Part shown: one piece after another, positions 15,441 through 24,588 of the stretch
Position numbering within the stretch: position 1 is the stretch's first letter
Layout: the number at the start of each line of letters is the position of its first letter
From: Alphaproteobacteria bacterium CG_4_9_14_3_um_filter_47_13
GTDB taxonomy: Bacteria > Pseudomonadota > Alphaproteobacteria > Micavibrionales > Micavibrionaceae
Reading direction: 5' to 3'
Length of the DNA: 43,192 bases
NCBI GenBank assembly: GCA_002789675.1
Contig: PFTR01000099.1
Location: forward strand, 1 to 43,192
Program-made: the position numbers and the translations under genes
Notes under the pieces: generated by a model
Told to the model about the DNA's origin: nothing
Seen by the model: only the letters and a program-made list of their open reading frames with translations
The model's database searches: none

Positions 15441-17344
15441 GGTGTTCTATCCTGTTCTTTATTGTAAGTCTGTTCAAGAAAAACAAGCGGTTTAATACGC
15501 TCCATTATCATTGTGTATTCTGTTCTGACATCCGCATTATGCGGATAGGCCAGCCCTGTTTCTAATATGCTGTAAGCACGGGTCACAAGTCCTTTTTTGA
15601 TATAGAGCAGGGCAAGTTCTTCACGGGCGCGGAAATGCATGGGATTTTTTTTGATCGCGTTCTCAAAGGATTGCTGTGCCAGATTTTGTGCTTCAGGCTC
15701 GAAGTCAGGATTGATCTCATTATAAAGCAGGCCGCGTTTGTAATCAATCTCTGCCCATGGCGGATTCATCTGTTCGGCATTATATAACAGTTCGATTGTC
15801 TGGATATAAAGAGACTGCTGTTCCTCCGGTGTAAACAAAGCGGCACTGTTTTTTCCAAGCAAATCTATATAAAAGGCGGCAAGCTGGACTTCGGGATCAA
15901 TGAAGCTGCGTGGTGCCCATTGTTCGGCTTTGTCTATGGCGGTAATGAACTGTTCTGTCATGCCTTGCCGGATCAGGAGCTGGGCGCGAAGAAGGTGATA
16001 TTGCCCCATGGCGCTGGTAATACCCATGAACCCGATGAATCCGGCAAAAGTCAGGGTCATACAGATCATGAAAGGCTTTTGCCAGTGGAGGAGGGTCACA
16101 GGCGCATAAGCTCTATCATTCAGGACTTTGGCGGTGAGATGATACCAGAGTGCCAGCCAGACCCCGATGACAATTAGAATTGGCATCACATAAAGATGGA
16201 ACGTCAGGTGGGTATGCAGAACCAGAGCGAACAGGGCGCAGAAAAGCGCGATAATTCCAGTACGTTCCGGTGATTGTCGCGGTGTCTTTTTAACCGCATG
16301 AATGGTACGCAGCAAAACGACAAAGCAAAATCCATAAAATAAAAGAGGCGCGGCAATCCCCATTTCAACGCCATATTGCAGCGGATCCATATGCGCCCAG
16401 TTTCCTGTGGAGTTATCCGCGCCGGGCAGACGATAGGCAGGAGAGTAAAGATAAAACGTCCCGAGTCCTGTTCCAAACCAGAAATGATCCATAAACATCC
16501 GGCCTGCACTTTCCCAGATGGCGAAGCGGGCAAGGCCGTTACTGTCGGGATTGAAAGAAAAGATTGTGGTGAGTCGGTGTAAATCTGTACTCATACCGAC
16601 AAGCCATAAAATGATAAACGCAGGTATCAGAAGAAACGCGAGCTTCTTCCAGAGGGCAGGGGCGCGTAAAACATAAATCAGAATAACAACGGCAGGAAAG
16701 GCGCCCAGTATGGCACCCCGGCTTCCGGTGGCAAGCAGGGCAGCAAAAAAAAGCAAAGCAAGAGCGCCTTTTATCCATTTATGGTAGGGCGCTGTTTTCT
16801 TGAAAGAAGCCGACAAATAAAGCGCCAGCGCCGGAAGAAAACCAAGATTAATTAATCCTGCAAGATTATTCGGGTTGGGGAGGGGATGATGGGCACGTTC
16901 GCCATAGAGAGTGCTGAAAAACAGGATTTGTATAATTGCCCATGCAGCAAGAGCGGCAAGTGCTGAAAATAATGTCAGGCCAAGGATTTTTACCTGATTT
17001 TCACGATCCGGATTCAGAAGCGCAGAAAAAAAAACCAGAGGGCAGGCAATAACAATAAGATAAGTGACAAGGCTGGCAAAGGGTATATAACTCCATGACA
17101 GACTGAGCGTGACATAAAACCATAGGCAGAATAACAGAATTGCAGCAGGAGAAACGGGAATTTCAAGACCGCGCCCGATTGCAGGAATAATACAAAGGCA
17201 GGCAAAAAGCAGTAAGGCCAGAATAGCCGGTGTATAATGGATGTCCCGGTAGCCCTCGAAAAAAAGGCTGATTGTAAAAGCCACAAGGACGAAAGCAGCA
17301 CCGGGTAGAGCGGAGGGATGAAGAAAAGATTTTATTGCTGTCAT
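15437..17344 (-). CDS. O-antigen ligase / Wzy-like polymerase with C-terminal TPR region
   Basis: This is a 635-residue protein with about ten to twelve membrane helices. The conserved core includes NPNNLAGLINLG near 155, LLATGSRGAILGAF near 203-216 and a periplasmic loop with NWAHMDPLQYGVEMG, all characteristic of the Wzy_C / WaaL superfamily, which transfers or polymerises lipid-linked glycans on the outer face of the inner membrane. The last 150 or so residues are soluble helical repeats (TPR-like, containing NPMHFRAREELALLYIKKG), as in PglL/TfpW-type ligases. The stop overlaps the start of the histidine-phosphatase-like gene. The substrate may be the polymer made by the glycan block at 1-5631, which is an inference. 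Confidence 0.8.
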   Translation of the reverse strand: MTAIKSFLHPSALPGAAFVLVAFTISLFFEGYRDIHYTPAILALLLFACLCIIPAIGRGLEIPVSPAAILLFCLWFYVTLSLSWSYIPFASLVTYLIVIACPLVFFSALLNPDRENQVKILGLTLFSALAALAAWAIIQILFFSTLYGERAHHPLPNPNNLAGLINLGFLPALALYLSASFKKTAPYHKWIKGALALLFFAALLATGSRGAILGAFPAVVILIYVLRAPALWKKLAFLLIPAFIILWLVGMSTDLHRLTTIFSFNPDSNGLARFAIWESAGRMFMDHFWFGTGLGTFYLYSPAYRLPGADNSTGNWAHMDPLQYGVEMGIAAPLLFYGFCFVVLLRTIHAVKKTPRQSPERTGIIALFCALFALVLHTHLTFHLYVMPILIVIGVWLALWYHLTAKVLNDRAYAPVTLLHWQKPFMICMTLTFAGFIGFMGITSAMGQYHLLRAQLLIRQGMTEQFITAIDKAEQWAPRSFIDPEVQLAAFYIDLLGKNSAALFTPEEQQSLYIQTIELLYNAEQMNPPWAEIDYKRGLLYNEINPDFEPEAQNLAQQSFENAIKKNPMHFRAREELALLYIKKGLVTRAYSILETGLAYPHNADVRTEYTMIMERIKPLVFLEQTYNKEQDRTP

Positions 17345-17662
17345 TCTTTGCTTCCGGTTCCGTATTTCTTATAATAAGTGCGATTATAAACTTTGTGAAG
17401 AGTGATTTCATCGTAAAAGATTATAATGGTCAACTGGGATAAAAAGAAATGCTTCCTGAGACCATAAAGCAATGATGTCTTATAAAGCAGGAGTTGATTG
17501 CGAATTGCGCCGCAAGCATCCACACCGCTATAAGAAAAGTGGCATCTTTTTAGCATCCATAGGCGCGACAAAAAAATATCTTTTTCTCAGAAAAAAAATT
17601 AAGGAACCATAATGGTTCTCCTATGTTGACATTGGTGTCTGTTCTGCAGGTGGAGGCATCAA
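17345..17662. other. Divergent intergenic region, no gene seen
   Basis: A 318-bp AT-rich spacer between the minus-strand O-antigen ligase gene and the plus-strand receiver gene. It contains A/T tracts (17571-17600), a minus-strand TATAAT-like box (17383-17388) without a good -35, a weak minus pair TTGACC (17428-17433) / TGAAAT (17405-17410), and the stress-type promoter described separately. A short minus-strand frame at 17341-17571 has no coding features. Confidence 0.5.
17603..17627 (+). promoter_or_regulatory. Candidate EcfG-type general stress promoter with embedded palindrome
   Basis: GGAAC (17603-17607), 16 bases, then TGTT (17624-17627) closely resembles the alphaproteobacterial EcfG consensus GGAAC-N16/17-CGTT. 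It lies 35 bases ahead of ATG 17663. The -35 element is part of the 15-bp palindrome GAACCAT-A-ATGGTTC (17604-17618), which could be an operator. Confidence 0.5.
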
Positions 17663-18277
17663 ATGACATCGCAATATGAAAATATAAATGTTCTGCTGGT
17701 GGGCACTCCATTAGCTGAAGTTGATGAAATTGAAAAAGAGTTGGGGAAAACAATTGATTTGGAGTGCCATCTTTCTGAATGTCCAGATCTTAACGTCTTT
17801 CTAGACAATATAGATGAACAGATATCAGGCATTGATATCATTTTATTGGATCTGGCTTGGGCAGATAGTGCGGATTCAGAAAATTTTTTTAAAATGATAC
17901 AAAAATCGGCACCCGACATGCCAATTGTAGTTTTTACACGCGAGGAAGATCGTCCTCTCGCTCTTTTCATGCTCAATAAAGGTGCGTCCGAGGTAAGAAG
18001 CAGTAGTGGGAAATTTAAAATAAAACCAAATCGTCTGGGGGATCTGATCGAGGACTCTTGGGCAAGACATAAAAATTCTCAAGAAAAAGAGGAAGAGAGC
18101 GCAAAAGATCTTAAAGAGGAACAGGCATTAAGCGCAAAAGATCTTAAAGAAGAACGTATAAAAAGCGCAGAGAATCTCAAAGAGGAGAAAGAAAAAGGAG
18201 CCGAGCGGCTTAAAGAAAAGGATCGGATTATATCTTGGTTAAGCGGAGGATATTCGTTGGAGAGACTCTCGGACTAA
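17663..18277 (+). CDS. Divergent receiver-domain protein with C-terminal 11-residue repeats
   Basis: This is a 204-residue protein. Residues 8-130 fold like a response-regulator receiver: IILLDLAWADS at 59-69 supplies the phospho-acceptor Asp63, PIVVFTREED at 87-96 the conserved Thr92, and NKGASEV the loop before the missing or shifted Lys. The acidic pair normally after strand 1 is replaced by GTP in VLLVGTP (10-16), so metal binding and phosphorylation are doubtful. Residues 146-189 are four near-identical 11-residue units (SAKDLKEE type), forming a charged coiled coil, then ISWLSGGYSLERL. No DNA-binding or catalytic output domain is present. GGAGG at 17652-17656 fixes the start. It stands alone between divergent neighbours and a stress-type promoter. 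Confidence 0.7.
   Translation: MTSQYENINVLLVGTPLAEVDEIEKELGKTIDLECHLSECPDLNVFLDNIDEQISGIDIILLDLAWADSADSENFFKMIQKSAPDMPIVVFTREEDRPLALFMLNKGASEVRSSSGKFKIKPNRLGDLIEDSWARHKNSQEKEEESAKDLKEEQALSAKDLKEERIKSAENLKEEKEKGAERLKEKDRIISWLSGGYSLERLSD
18098..18229 (+). repeat. Four in-frame 33-bp tandem repeats
   Basis: Units at 18098-18130, 18131-18163, 18164-18196 and 18197-18229. The first two share their first 20 bases exactly (AGCGCAAAAGATCTTAAAGA). They encode SAKDLKEEQAL, SAKDLKEERIK, SAENLKEEKEK and GAERLKEKDRI, an 11-residue (hendecad) periodicity. Recent duplication of the first two units is likely. Confidence 0.85.
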
Positions 18278-18303
18278 CCACTGCCCCTCTGGTTCATGGC
18301 CTG

Positions 18304-18348
18304 TTTCTTCTGAAGAAAATTTCTTGTAGATTTTACGGGAAAAATCTA
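18304..18348 (+). terminator. Two AT-rich hairpins downstream of the receiver gene
   Basis: A palindrome TTTCTTC-T-GAAGAAA (18304-18318) and a hairpin TAGATTTT/AAAATCTA with a six-base loop (18327-18348) lie between the receiver gene and the nuo promoter. Neither has a GC-rich stem or a proper T-run, so termination is only a possibility. Confidence 0.3.
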
Positions 18349-18415
18349 TGGATGACAACAGTTGTGGTTTTTTCTATTTTTAAATCGCCACTTATACAAT
18401 TGTGAAAACTTTAAC

Positions 18416-18443
18416 TTGAGGGCTTTCCTTAAAAGGATAGAAT
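18416..18443 (+). promoter_or_regulatory. Candidate nuo operon promoter
   Basis: TTGAGG (18416-18421), 16-base spacer, TAGAAT (18438-18443), about 40 bases ahead of nuoA. It is the best sigma-70-like pair in the 207-bp gap. Confidence 0.5.
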
Positions 18444-18484
18444 AGTTATAAGTGGGATGAAGATAGAGACAAAAAGGGACGATA

Positions 18485-18856
18485 ATGGCATCGCAAGAAT
18501 TTTTACTCGAATATCTGCCGATTCTGATTTTTCTCGGTATCGCCGGGGGGATGTCCCTTATGATGGTTGTCGCCTCATTTCTTGCGGGAAAGCAGAAGCC
18601 GGATGCCGACAAGCTTGCGCCTTATGAGTGCGGCTTTGATGCCTTTATGGATGCCCGCAACCGTTTTGATGTCCGGTTTTATCTCGTGGCAATTCTGTTT
18701 ATTATCTTTGATCTGGAAATTGCTTTTCTGTTTCCGTGGGCTGTTTCGTTAGGAGAGATCGGCTTATTTGGCTTTTGGTCCATGGTCTCGTTTCTGGGAA
18801 TCCTGACTGTCGGATTTATTTACGAATGGAAGAAGGGAGCGCTCGAATGGGAATAG
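18485..18856 (+). CDS. nuoA: NADH-quinone oxidoreductase subunit A
   Basis: This 123-residue subunit belongs to the membrane arm of Complex I and helps form the quinone-site interface. Three membrane helices lie near 9-32, 61-85 and 91-112. The loop between helices 1 and 2 contains [23 protein letters not shown], written here only to note its conserved YECG with the Cys that is exposed in the resting enzyme, at about 43-46. The size and all landmarks are normal for the family. GGGACG ahead of ATG 18485 is an acceptable ribosome site. The 3' end overlaps the unknown gene behind it by ten bases instead of meeting nuoB directly. Confidence 0.95.
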   Translation: MASQEFLLEYLPILIFLGIAGGMSLMMVVASFLAGKQKPDADKLAPYECGFDAFMDARNRFDVRFYLVAILFIIFDLEIAFLFPWAVSLGEIGLFGFWSMVSFLGILTVGFIYEWKKGALEWE

Positions 18857-19167
18857 CAAAAAAAATGACAGATGAGCAGGCAGAGTATTATTCTCAAAAA
18901 CTGCTTCAGTGTGTCATAAAATGTGAAAAGCTGGTTGAAGCTTTTAATAAGGCTTCCGGGGGGATGCCGGAAGGTTTGGCTCGTGCAATCAGGGTTGCTC
19001 TGTTTCGGGATGATATAGACCAGATTGATAGTGACTTTTTATCTTTGGAAGATGAAATGAAAAATGCGGGTTTTGAGGAGCAATGGAGCGCTGTCATGGA
19101 AAAAAATGGTGTAGGGGATCGCTTGCGAAACGTTTTGGCTGCTGCTTATGAACCGGGTGTAAAATGA
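18847..19167 (+). CDS. Unknown 106-residue protein encoded between nuoA and nuoB
   Basis: This is a small soluble, mostly helical and mildly acidic protein with no signal peptide, membrane helix or recognisable domain. It has two Cys (QCVIKC near 21-26) and an acidic middle ([18 protein letters not shown]). ATG 18847 lies inside the last codons of nuoA behind GGGAGCG, a good ribosome site, and the stop overlaps nuoB's ATG (ATGA), so it is translationally coupled on both sides and clearly a real gene. In most proteobacteria nuoA is followed directly by nuoB. A role in Complex I assembly or regulation is possible, but the sequence gives no direct sign of it. A longer in-frame start at 18736 would read through nuoA in another frame and is rejected. 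Confidence 0.7.
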   Translation: MGIAKKMTDEQAEYYSQKLLQCVIKCEKLVEAFNKASGGMPEGLARAIRVALFRDDIDQIDSDFLSLEDEMKNAGFEEQWSAVMEKNGVGDRLRNVLAAAYEPGVK

Positions 19168-19739
19168 GTCACGATCGTAAAGTCATTGTCGCACCGGATG
19201 CGCCGTTACGAACAAATGTTCCTGTTATTGCACCGGAAGAGCAGGACGTTGTTCCTCAGGCTATAGCAAAGCATCTGGATGAAAAAGGGTTTTTGCTGAC
19301 GCAGGCAGACAGGCTTTTTGACTGGGCACGGACAGGTTCAATGTGGCCAATGACGTTTGGTCTGGCCTGCTGCGCCGTTGAAATGATTCATGCTTATATG
19401 AGTCGCTATGATCTTGACCGTTTTGGTATGATCCCGCGCCCCAGTCCGCGCCAGTCCGATGTGATGATTGTTGCCGGAACGCTTTGTAATAAAATGGCAC
19501 CGGCTTTGCGCCGTGTCTATGACCAGATGCCGGAGCCGCGTTGGGTGGTGTCTATGGGATCCTGCGCCAACGGTGGCGGATATTATCATTATTCCTATTC
19601 CGTGGTGCGCGGCTGCGATAGAATTGTTCCGGTTGATATCTATGTGCCGGGCTGCCCGCCAACAGCAGAAGCACTCGTTTACGGTCTTCTGCAACTCCAG
19701 AAAAAAATCCAGCGTGAAGATACAAGGATGGTTCGTTAA
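19164..19739 (+). CDS. nuoB: NADH-quinone oxidoreductase subunit B
   Basis: This 191-residue subunit carries iron-sulfur cluster N2, the last electron carrier before quinone. The four ligands are visible: adjacent Cys69-Cys70 in GLACCAVEM, Cys134 in MGSCANGG and Cys164 in VPGCPPT. About 35 residues of N-terminal extension precede the conserved core, longer than in the shortest homologues but not unusual. The start overlaps the stop of the preceding small gene. It is followed after two bases by nuoC. Assignment is secure. Confidence 0.97.
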   Translation: MSHDRKVIVAPDAPLRTNVPVIAPEEQDVVPQAIAKHLDEKGFLLTQADRLFDWARTGSMWPMTFGLACCAVEMIHAYMSRYDLDRFGMIPRPSPRQSDVMIVAGTLCNKMAPALRRVYDQMPEPRWVVSMGSCANGGGYYHYSYSVVRGCDRIVPVDIYVPGCPPTAEALVYGLLQLQKKIQREDTRMVR

Positions 19740-19741
19740 TT

Positions 19742-20398
19742 ATGCCTCAGGAAGCCCTTATTGATCTGGCCGAGCATGTCACCGAGAATCTGACAGGCGT
19801 GATTACGGCTCATGAGATTATTCATGGCGAGCTTGTTCTTCATGCCCAACGCGAAAAAATTGACAGGGTTCTGGAGTTTTTGCGGGATAATCGTGAAACT
19901 GTATGCAAGCAGTTGATTGATATTACAGCGCTTGATTATCCACAGCGGGAAGAGCGTTTTGAGGTTGTTTATCAGCTTTTGTCTCTGACGCAGAATCACC
20001 GGGTTCGAATTAAAATCCAGACATCCGAGGATATGCCTGTTCCCTCTGTGACCGGTATTTTTAGCGCAGCAGGGTGGCTGGAGCGGGAAGTCTGGGATAT
20101 GTACGGGATCTATTTTAGTGGTCATCCGGATTTACGGCGAATTGTAACTGATTATGGTTTTGAGGGGCATCCGCTGCGTAAGGATTTCCCGCTGACTGGT
20201 GACGTGGAACTTCGTTATGATGAAACGCAAAAAAGGGTTGTGTATGAGCCTGTGAAGTTGACACAGGATTTCCGTCGGTTTGATTTTTTAAGTCCGTGGG
20301 AAGCCCTGACGGATATTCAGGCACTCCCCGGCGATGAAAAAGGGATGAAGCCTAAAGTTGGATGGACAGATTATCGTGAAGGTAAGACAGGATCCTGA
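19742..20398 (+). CDS. nuoC: NADH-quinone oxidoreductase subunit C (30 kDa)
   Basis: This 218-residue peripheral-arm subunit packs against NuoD. The family signature [20 protein letters not shown] lies at residues 114-133, followed by the conserved G(H)P-LRKDFPL at 142-151 that ends the core. It is a separate gene, not fused to nuoD as in enterobacteria, which agrees with an alphaproteobacterial layout. The stop is one base ahead of nuoD's ATG at 20400. Confidence 0.96.
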   Translation: MPQEALIDLAEHVTENLTGVITAHEIIHGELVLHAQREKIDRVLEFLRDNRETVCKQLIDITALDYPQREERFEVVYQLLSLTQNHRVRIKIQTSEDMPVPSVTGIFSAAGWLEREVWDMYGIYFSGHPDLRRIVTDYGFEGHPLRKDFPLTGDVELRYDETQKRVVYEPVKLTQDFRRFDFLSPWEALTDIQALPGDEKGMKPKVGWTDYREGKTGS

Positions 20399-20399
20399 C

Positions 20400-21611
20400 A
20401 TGAATAAAACAGCAGAAAAAATTGAAATCTCGGAAGAAACGCAGATCCGTCCCTATACAATGAATTTCGGCCCGCAGCATCCCGCCGCGCATGGTGTTTT
20501 GCGTCTTGTGCTGGAAATGGATGGCGAGATTGTTGACCGTGCCGATCCCCATATCGGTTTGTTACATCGGGGAACAGAAAAGCTGATCGAATATAAGACA
20601 TATATGCAGGCGCTGCCTTATTTTGATCGTCTTGATTATGTCAGCCCGATGAATCAGGAACATGCCTTTGCGATGGCAACGGAAAAGCTTCTGGGGATTA
20701 CTGTGCCGGAACGGGCGCAATATATCCGGGTACTATTTTCCGAACTTACACGTATTTTGAATCATATTTTGAATATTACAACATTTGCCCTTGATGTTGG
20801 TGCGATTACCCCTGCTTTATGGGGATTCGAGGAGCGTGAAAAAGGGATGGAGTTTTATGATCGTGTCTGTGGCGCACGGCTTCATGCCAATTATATCCGT
20901 CCGGGCGGTGTGCGTTATGATCTGCCGGCAGGACTTGCCGAAGATATGATGGACTGGTGCGAAAATTCAGTATTGAAAATGATTGACGATCTGGACGATC
21001 TCCTGACAGAAAACCGTATCTTCAAACAGCGTACGGTTGATATTGGGACGGTTAGCGCGGATCAGGCGCTGGATTGGGGGTTTACAGGTCCCATGCTACG
21101 TGGCTCCGGTTGTGCGTGGGATTTGCGGAAGTCACAGCCTTATGAAATCTATGATACGCTTGATTTTGATATCCCCATCGGAAAAACAGGTGATTGCTAT
21201 GCACGTTATTTGATCCGTATGGAAGAGATGCGTCAGTCTGTAAGGCTTATGAAGCAATGTCTGGAAAGGTTACCCCGTGGTGCGGTGATGATTGATGATT
21301 ATAAAATTGTCCCGCCCCCCCGTGCCGAAATGAAAGGTTCAATGGAAGCACTTATTCACCATTTTAAACTTTATACTGAAGGTTTCCATGTTCCTGCAGG
21401 CGAAACCTATACGGCTGTTGAGGCACCAAAGGGGGAGTTTGGAGTCTATCTTGTTTCTGATGGTACAAATAAACCTTATCGTTGCCGTATTCGTGCCCCG
21501 GGATTTTGTCATTTGCAGGGCATGGATTTCATGTCAAAAGGCCATATGCTTGCCGATGCCGTGACAATTATTGGTTCAATGGATATCGTGTTTGGAGAGA
21601 TTGACAGATAG
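20400..21611 (+). CDS. nuoD: NADH-quinone oxidoreductase subunit D (49 kDa)
   Basis: This is a 403-residue subunit lining the quinone pocket together with Nuo[14 protein letters not shown] near 22-34 carries the conserved His residues at the quinone head-group site. [23 protein letters not shown], the [12 protein letters not shown] segment and the C-terminal [10 protein letters not shown] ending are all canonical. ATG 20400, just after nuoC's stop, is preceded by AGGA; a longer frame start at 20358 inside nuoC is not needed. The stop codon is directly followed by nuoE's ATG. Confidence 0.97.
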   Translation: MNKTAEKIEISEETQIRPYTMNFGPQHPAAHGVLRLVLEMDGEIVDRADPHIGLLHRGTEKLIEYKTYMQALPYFDRLDYVSPMNQEHAFAMATEKLLGITVPERAQYIRVLFSELTRILNHILNITTFALDVGAITPALWGFEEREKGMEFYDRVCGARLHANYIRPGGVRYDLPAGLAEDMMDWCENSVLKMIDDLDDLLTENRIFKQRTVDIGTVSADQALDWGFTGPMLRGSGCAWDLRKSQPYEIYDTLDFDIPIGKTGDCYARYLIRMEEMRQSVRLMKQCLERLPRGAVMIDDYKIVPPPRAEMKGSMEALIHHFKLYTEGFHVPAGETYTAVEAPKGEFGVYLVSDGTNKPYRCRIRAPGFCHLQGMDFMSKGHMLADAVTIIGSMDIVFGEIDR

Positions 21612-22265
21612 ATGAAAAAACCTTTTGACTTAACGGCCGATTATCAGCCGGACAGTTTTAATTTTAAAGATAAGAAAATGGTTGAAGAAATTCTTGCCCG
21701 TTACCCGAAAGGCCAGGCGCGCAGCGCGATTATGCCCTTGTTAGATCTTGCGCAACGGCAGGTTGGAATGGAGGGCGCAAAGGCTACCCCTCCTTATGGT
21801 GGCTGGATTCCAAGGGCGGCGATGGACGAGATCGCTAATATTGTCGTTCAGCCTCAGGTGCGGGTTTACGAGGTGGCAACATTTTATTCGATGTATAATC
21901 TGGCGCCCGTTGGGAAATATCTGGTGCAACTTTGTACCACCACGCCATGCTGGCTTTGTAATTCCAGTGGTATCGCACAAGCCTGCGAGACACATCTGGG
22001 GATACATCTGGGCGAAAGCACAGCGGACGGATTATTTACACTTGTTGAAGTTGAATGTCTCGGTGCGTGTGTAAACGCCCCCATGGTGCAGATTAATGAT
22101 AATTATTACGAAGACTTAACGCCGGAGCGGATCGTGGAAATTCTGGAGGCCCTGGCTACTGGAAAAGATGTTCCCAAAGGTTCACAGACAGGGCGCAAGG
22201 ACTCTATGGCGTTATCAGGGCCAACGACACTGACAGCACAGGCGAAAAAAGCGGGGATTATGTGA
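21612..22265 (+). CDS. nuoE: NADH-quinone oxidoreductase subunit E (24 kDa)
   Basis: This is a 217-residue thioredoxin-fold subunit carrying the 2Fe-2S cluster N1a in the NADH-oxidising module. The ligands are Cys108 and Cys113 (CTTTPC) and Cys149 and Cys153 (CLGAC). An extra Cys116 (PCWLC) is present where many homologues have Arg or a neutral residue. The C-terminal 40 residues beyond the cluster domain are a low-complexity tail common in Alphaproteobacteria. It starts immediately after nuoD and its stop shares one base with nuoF's ATG. Confidence 0.95.
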   Translation: MKKPFDLTADYQPDSFNFKDKKMVEEILARYPKGQARSAIMPLLDLAQRQVGMEGAKATPPYGGWIPRAAMDEIANIVVQPQVRVYEVATFYSMYNLAPVGKYLVQLCTTTPCWLCNSSGIAQACETHLGIHLGESTADGLFTLVEVECLGACVNAPMVQINDNYYEDLTPERIVEILEALATGKDVPKGSQTGRKDSMALSGPTTLTAQAKKAGIM

Positions 22266-23548
22266 TGCTGGACGATAAAGACAGAATATTCACAAATCTT
22301 TATGGCTGGGAGCCGTTTCAACTGGAATCGGCACGTAAGCGCGGTGATTGGGATCGCACAGCGGATATTATCAAAAAAGGAAAACCCTGGATTATTGACG
22401 AGATGAAAAAATCCGGTCTGCGTGGGCGGGGCGGGGCAGGGGTTCCGACCGGACTGAAATGGGCTTTTATGCCGGATCCCGAAAAAACCGGAAAACCGCA
22501 TTATCTGGTCATTAACGCTGATGAGTCCGAACCAGGAACTTGCAAAGACCGCGAGATCATGCGCCATGACCCGCATAAATTACTGGAAGGTGCGTTGATT
22601 GCCGGATCTGTGATGGGTGCTCATACGGCTTATATTTATATTCGCGGCGAGTTCTATGATGAAGGCTCTGCGTTAATTGCTGCTATTCATGAAGCCTATG
22701 ATGCCGGATTGCTCGGCAAGAATGCTGCGGGCTCCGGTTGGGATTTTGATATCATTCTGCATCGTGGCGCGGGGGCTTATATCTGTGGCGAAGAAACGGC
22801 GCTTTTGAATAGTCTTGAGGGCAGGAAAGGCGAGCCACGCAATAAACCGCCTTTTCCAGCGATGGCAGGGCTATATGCCTGTCCAACGACTGTGAATAAT
22901 GTTGAAACAATTGCTGTTGCTCCTACAATTCTGCGACGTGGCGGAGGCTGGTTTGCGGGTCTTGGCAAGGATGAAAAAAACACGGGAACGAAGCTGTTCT
23001 GTATTTCCGGTCATGTAAACCAGCCTTGCAATGTAGAAGAAGAAATGGGGATTCCTTTGAAGGAGCTAATCGAAAAGCACGCCGGCGGCGTACGCGGTGG
23101 CTGGGACAATTTGCTGGCAATTATTCCCGGCGGCTCTTCAACACCCTTATTGCCGAAGGGGATTTGCGATCATGTTCTGATGGATTTTGATTCTTTGCGC
23201 GAGGTAAAAAGCGGTCTTGGAACGGCAGGAGTCATCGTTATGGATAAATCCACAGATATTATTTATGCCATTGCGCGTCTTTCTTTCTTCTATATGCATG
23301 AAAGTTGTGGCCAGTGCACACCTTGCCGTGAAGGAACGGGCTGGATGTGGCGGATTATGCAGCGCATGGTCAAAGGTGATGCACGGGTTGAGGAAATTGA
23401 TATGCTGCTGGATATATGCAGTGAAGTAGAAGGCCATACGATCTGCGCGCATGGCGATGCAAGCGCTTGGCCAATTCAGGGACTCGTCCGTCATTTCCGT
23501 CCGGAGATGGAAAGACGGATTATGGAGTATCGCAAGGCTGCTGCGTAA
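22265..23548 (+). CDS. nuoF: NADH-quinone oxidoreductase subunit F (51 kDa, NADH-binding)
   Basis: This is a 427-residue subunit that oxidises NADH through FMN and cluster N3. The glycine-rich [16 protein letters not shown] near 51-66 binds [17 protein letters not shown] near 84-96 and [14 protein letters not shown] contribute to the FMN site, and Cys348, Cys351, Cys354 (SCGQCTPC) with Cys394 (HTICAHGD) bind the 4Fe-4S cluster. ATG 22265 overlaps the nuoE stop by one base; a GTG at 22262 is the alternative. No further nuo gene follows: a minus-strand gene ends 28 bases downstream, so nuoG to nuoN must lie elsewhere. Confidence 0.97.
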   Translation: MLDDKDRIFTNLYGWEPFQLESARKRGDWDRTADIIKKGKPWIIDEMKKSGLRGRGGAGVPTGLKWAFMPDPEKTGKPHYLVINADESEPGTCKDREIMRHDPHKLLEGALIAGSVMGAHTAYIYIRGEFYDEGSALIAAIHEAYDAGLLGKNAAGSGWDFDIILHRGAGAYICGEETALLNSLEGRKGEPRNKPPFPAMAGLYACPTTVNNVETIAVAPTILRRGGGWFAGLGKDEKNTGTKLFCISGHVNQPCNVEEEMGIPLKELIEKHAGGVRGGWDNLLAIIPGGSSTPLLPKGICDHVLMDFDSLREVKSGLGTAGVIVMDKSTDIIYAIARLSFFYMHESCGQCTPCREGTGWMWRIMQRMVKGDARVEEIDMLLDICSEVEGHTICAHGDASAWPIQGLVRHFRPEMERRIMEYRKAAA

Positions 23549-23576
23549 AAGAGATACCCAAAACCTGGCATGCGCT

Positions 23577-24557
23577 CTAACCGCCGAGTGTACGAGCGTT
23601 TTCTGTGGCCTCGATCAGCCGTGATCTGATTGCCGGATCAAGAGCAGAGTGACCGCCATCAGGAACAACTATATAATCGGCTTCCGGCCAGGCGGCGTGG
23701 AGGCGGTGAGCGGTGAAAATGGGGCAGATCACATCATAACGACCCTGAATAATGGTTGCTGGAATATGACGGATTTTATCAATTCCGTGCAGAAGACTGT
23801 TCTCCGGTGCAATGACTTCATTGAGAAAATAATGTGATTCAAGTCGTGCCAGTGCGAGGGCATGGCTTTTTTGTTCTTCTGTGGTAATTGTCTCGTAGTT
23901 GGGGAAGAGTGAGGAGCATGCCCCTTCATAGAGGCTCCAGCCTATGGCAGCGCCCATTCGTAATTTGTCGTCAGGACTAGTCAGGCGCTGATGATAGATT
24001 TGCAGAAGATCTTTATGGCTTTCTTTTGGGATAATCGCGGAAAATTGTTCCCACGCCTCAGGAAAAATCATTTTCATTCCATAGAGAAACCAGTCAATTT
24101 CCGGCTGCTCCAGAAGAAAAATACCACGCAGGATCATGCTGATGCAGCGGTCGGGGTAGGTCTGGCTATAGGCAAGAGCAAGTGTGCTGCCCCATGAGCC
24201 TCCAAATAAATGCCAGCGTTTGATATGTAAATGATTACGGAGCGCTTCTATATCAGCAACGAGATTCTCAAGAGTATTATCCTCAAGACAGCCAAGCGGA
24301 GAAGATCGTCCTGCGCCACGCTGGTCAAAAATAACGATACGGTAATGATCGGGATCAAAAAAACTACGATGCATGGGAGTGGTGCCAGCACCGGGACCCC
24401 CATGAAGAAAGACAATGGGAACGCCATCAGGATTGCCACACTGTTCCCAATAAAGGGAATGTATATCATTAACTTCGATAAACCCTGTGGAATAAGGGGA
24501 GATCGGCGGGAAAAGCTCAAGAAGTGTCGAGCGTCTGCTAACGTTCCTGCTGGTCAT
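23577..24557 (-). CDS. pip: Proline iminopeptidase (alpha/beta hydrolase, S33)
   Basis: This is a 326-residue cytoplasmic serine peptidase that removes N-terminal proline from peptides. HGGPGAG at 52-58 forms the oxyanion hole, DQRGAGRS at 78-85 is family-typical, and GGSWGS at 119-124 carries nucleophile Ser121. The Asp in GRYDVICP and the His in GGHSA near the end complete the triad. Length and motif spacing match bacterial Pip. It converges on nuoF with 28 bases between the stop codons and follows the nuclease-like gene by 31 bases on the same strand. Confidence 0.92.
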   Translation of the reverse strand: MTSRNVSRRSTLLELFPPISPYSTGFIEVNDIHSLYWEQCGNPDGVPIVFLHGGPGAGTTPMHRSFFDPDHYRIVIFDQRGAGRSSPLGCLEDNTLENLVADIEALRNHLHIKRWHLFGGSWGSTLALAYSQTYPDRCISMILRGIFLLEQPEIDWFLYGMKMIFPEAWEQFSAIIPKESHKDLLQIYHQRLTSPDDKLRMGAAIGWSLYEGACSSLFPNYETITTEEQKSHALALARLESHYFLNEVIAPENSLLHGIDKIRHIPATIIQGRYDVICPIFTAHRLHAAWPEADYIVVPDGGHSALDPAIRSRLIEATENARTLGG

Positions 24558-24588
24558 GACTTGTATACTTAATAAATAAATAAATTAT

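Noticed and set aside
17341-17571. 76-codon minus-strand frame upstream of the O-antigen ligase gene
   Set aside because: No ribosome site, no conserved look, and it lies in the AT-rich spacer.
18098-18229. 33-bp repeats as a possible CRISPR or minisatellite
   Set aside because: The units are directly adjacent, in frame and encode an 11-residue coiled-coil repeat; there are no spacers.
22262-22264. GTG start of nuoF
   Set aside because: The ATG three bases later overlaps the nuoE stop in the common TGATG arrangement and is preferred, though GTG cannot be excluded.
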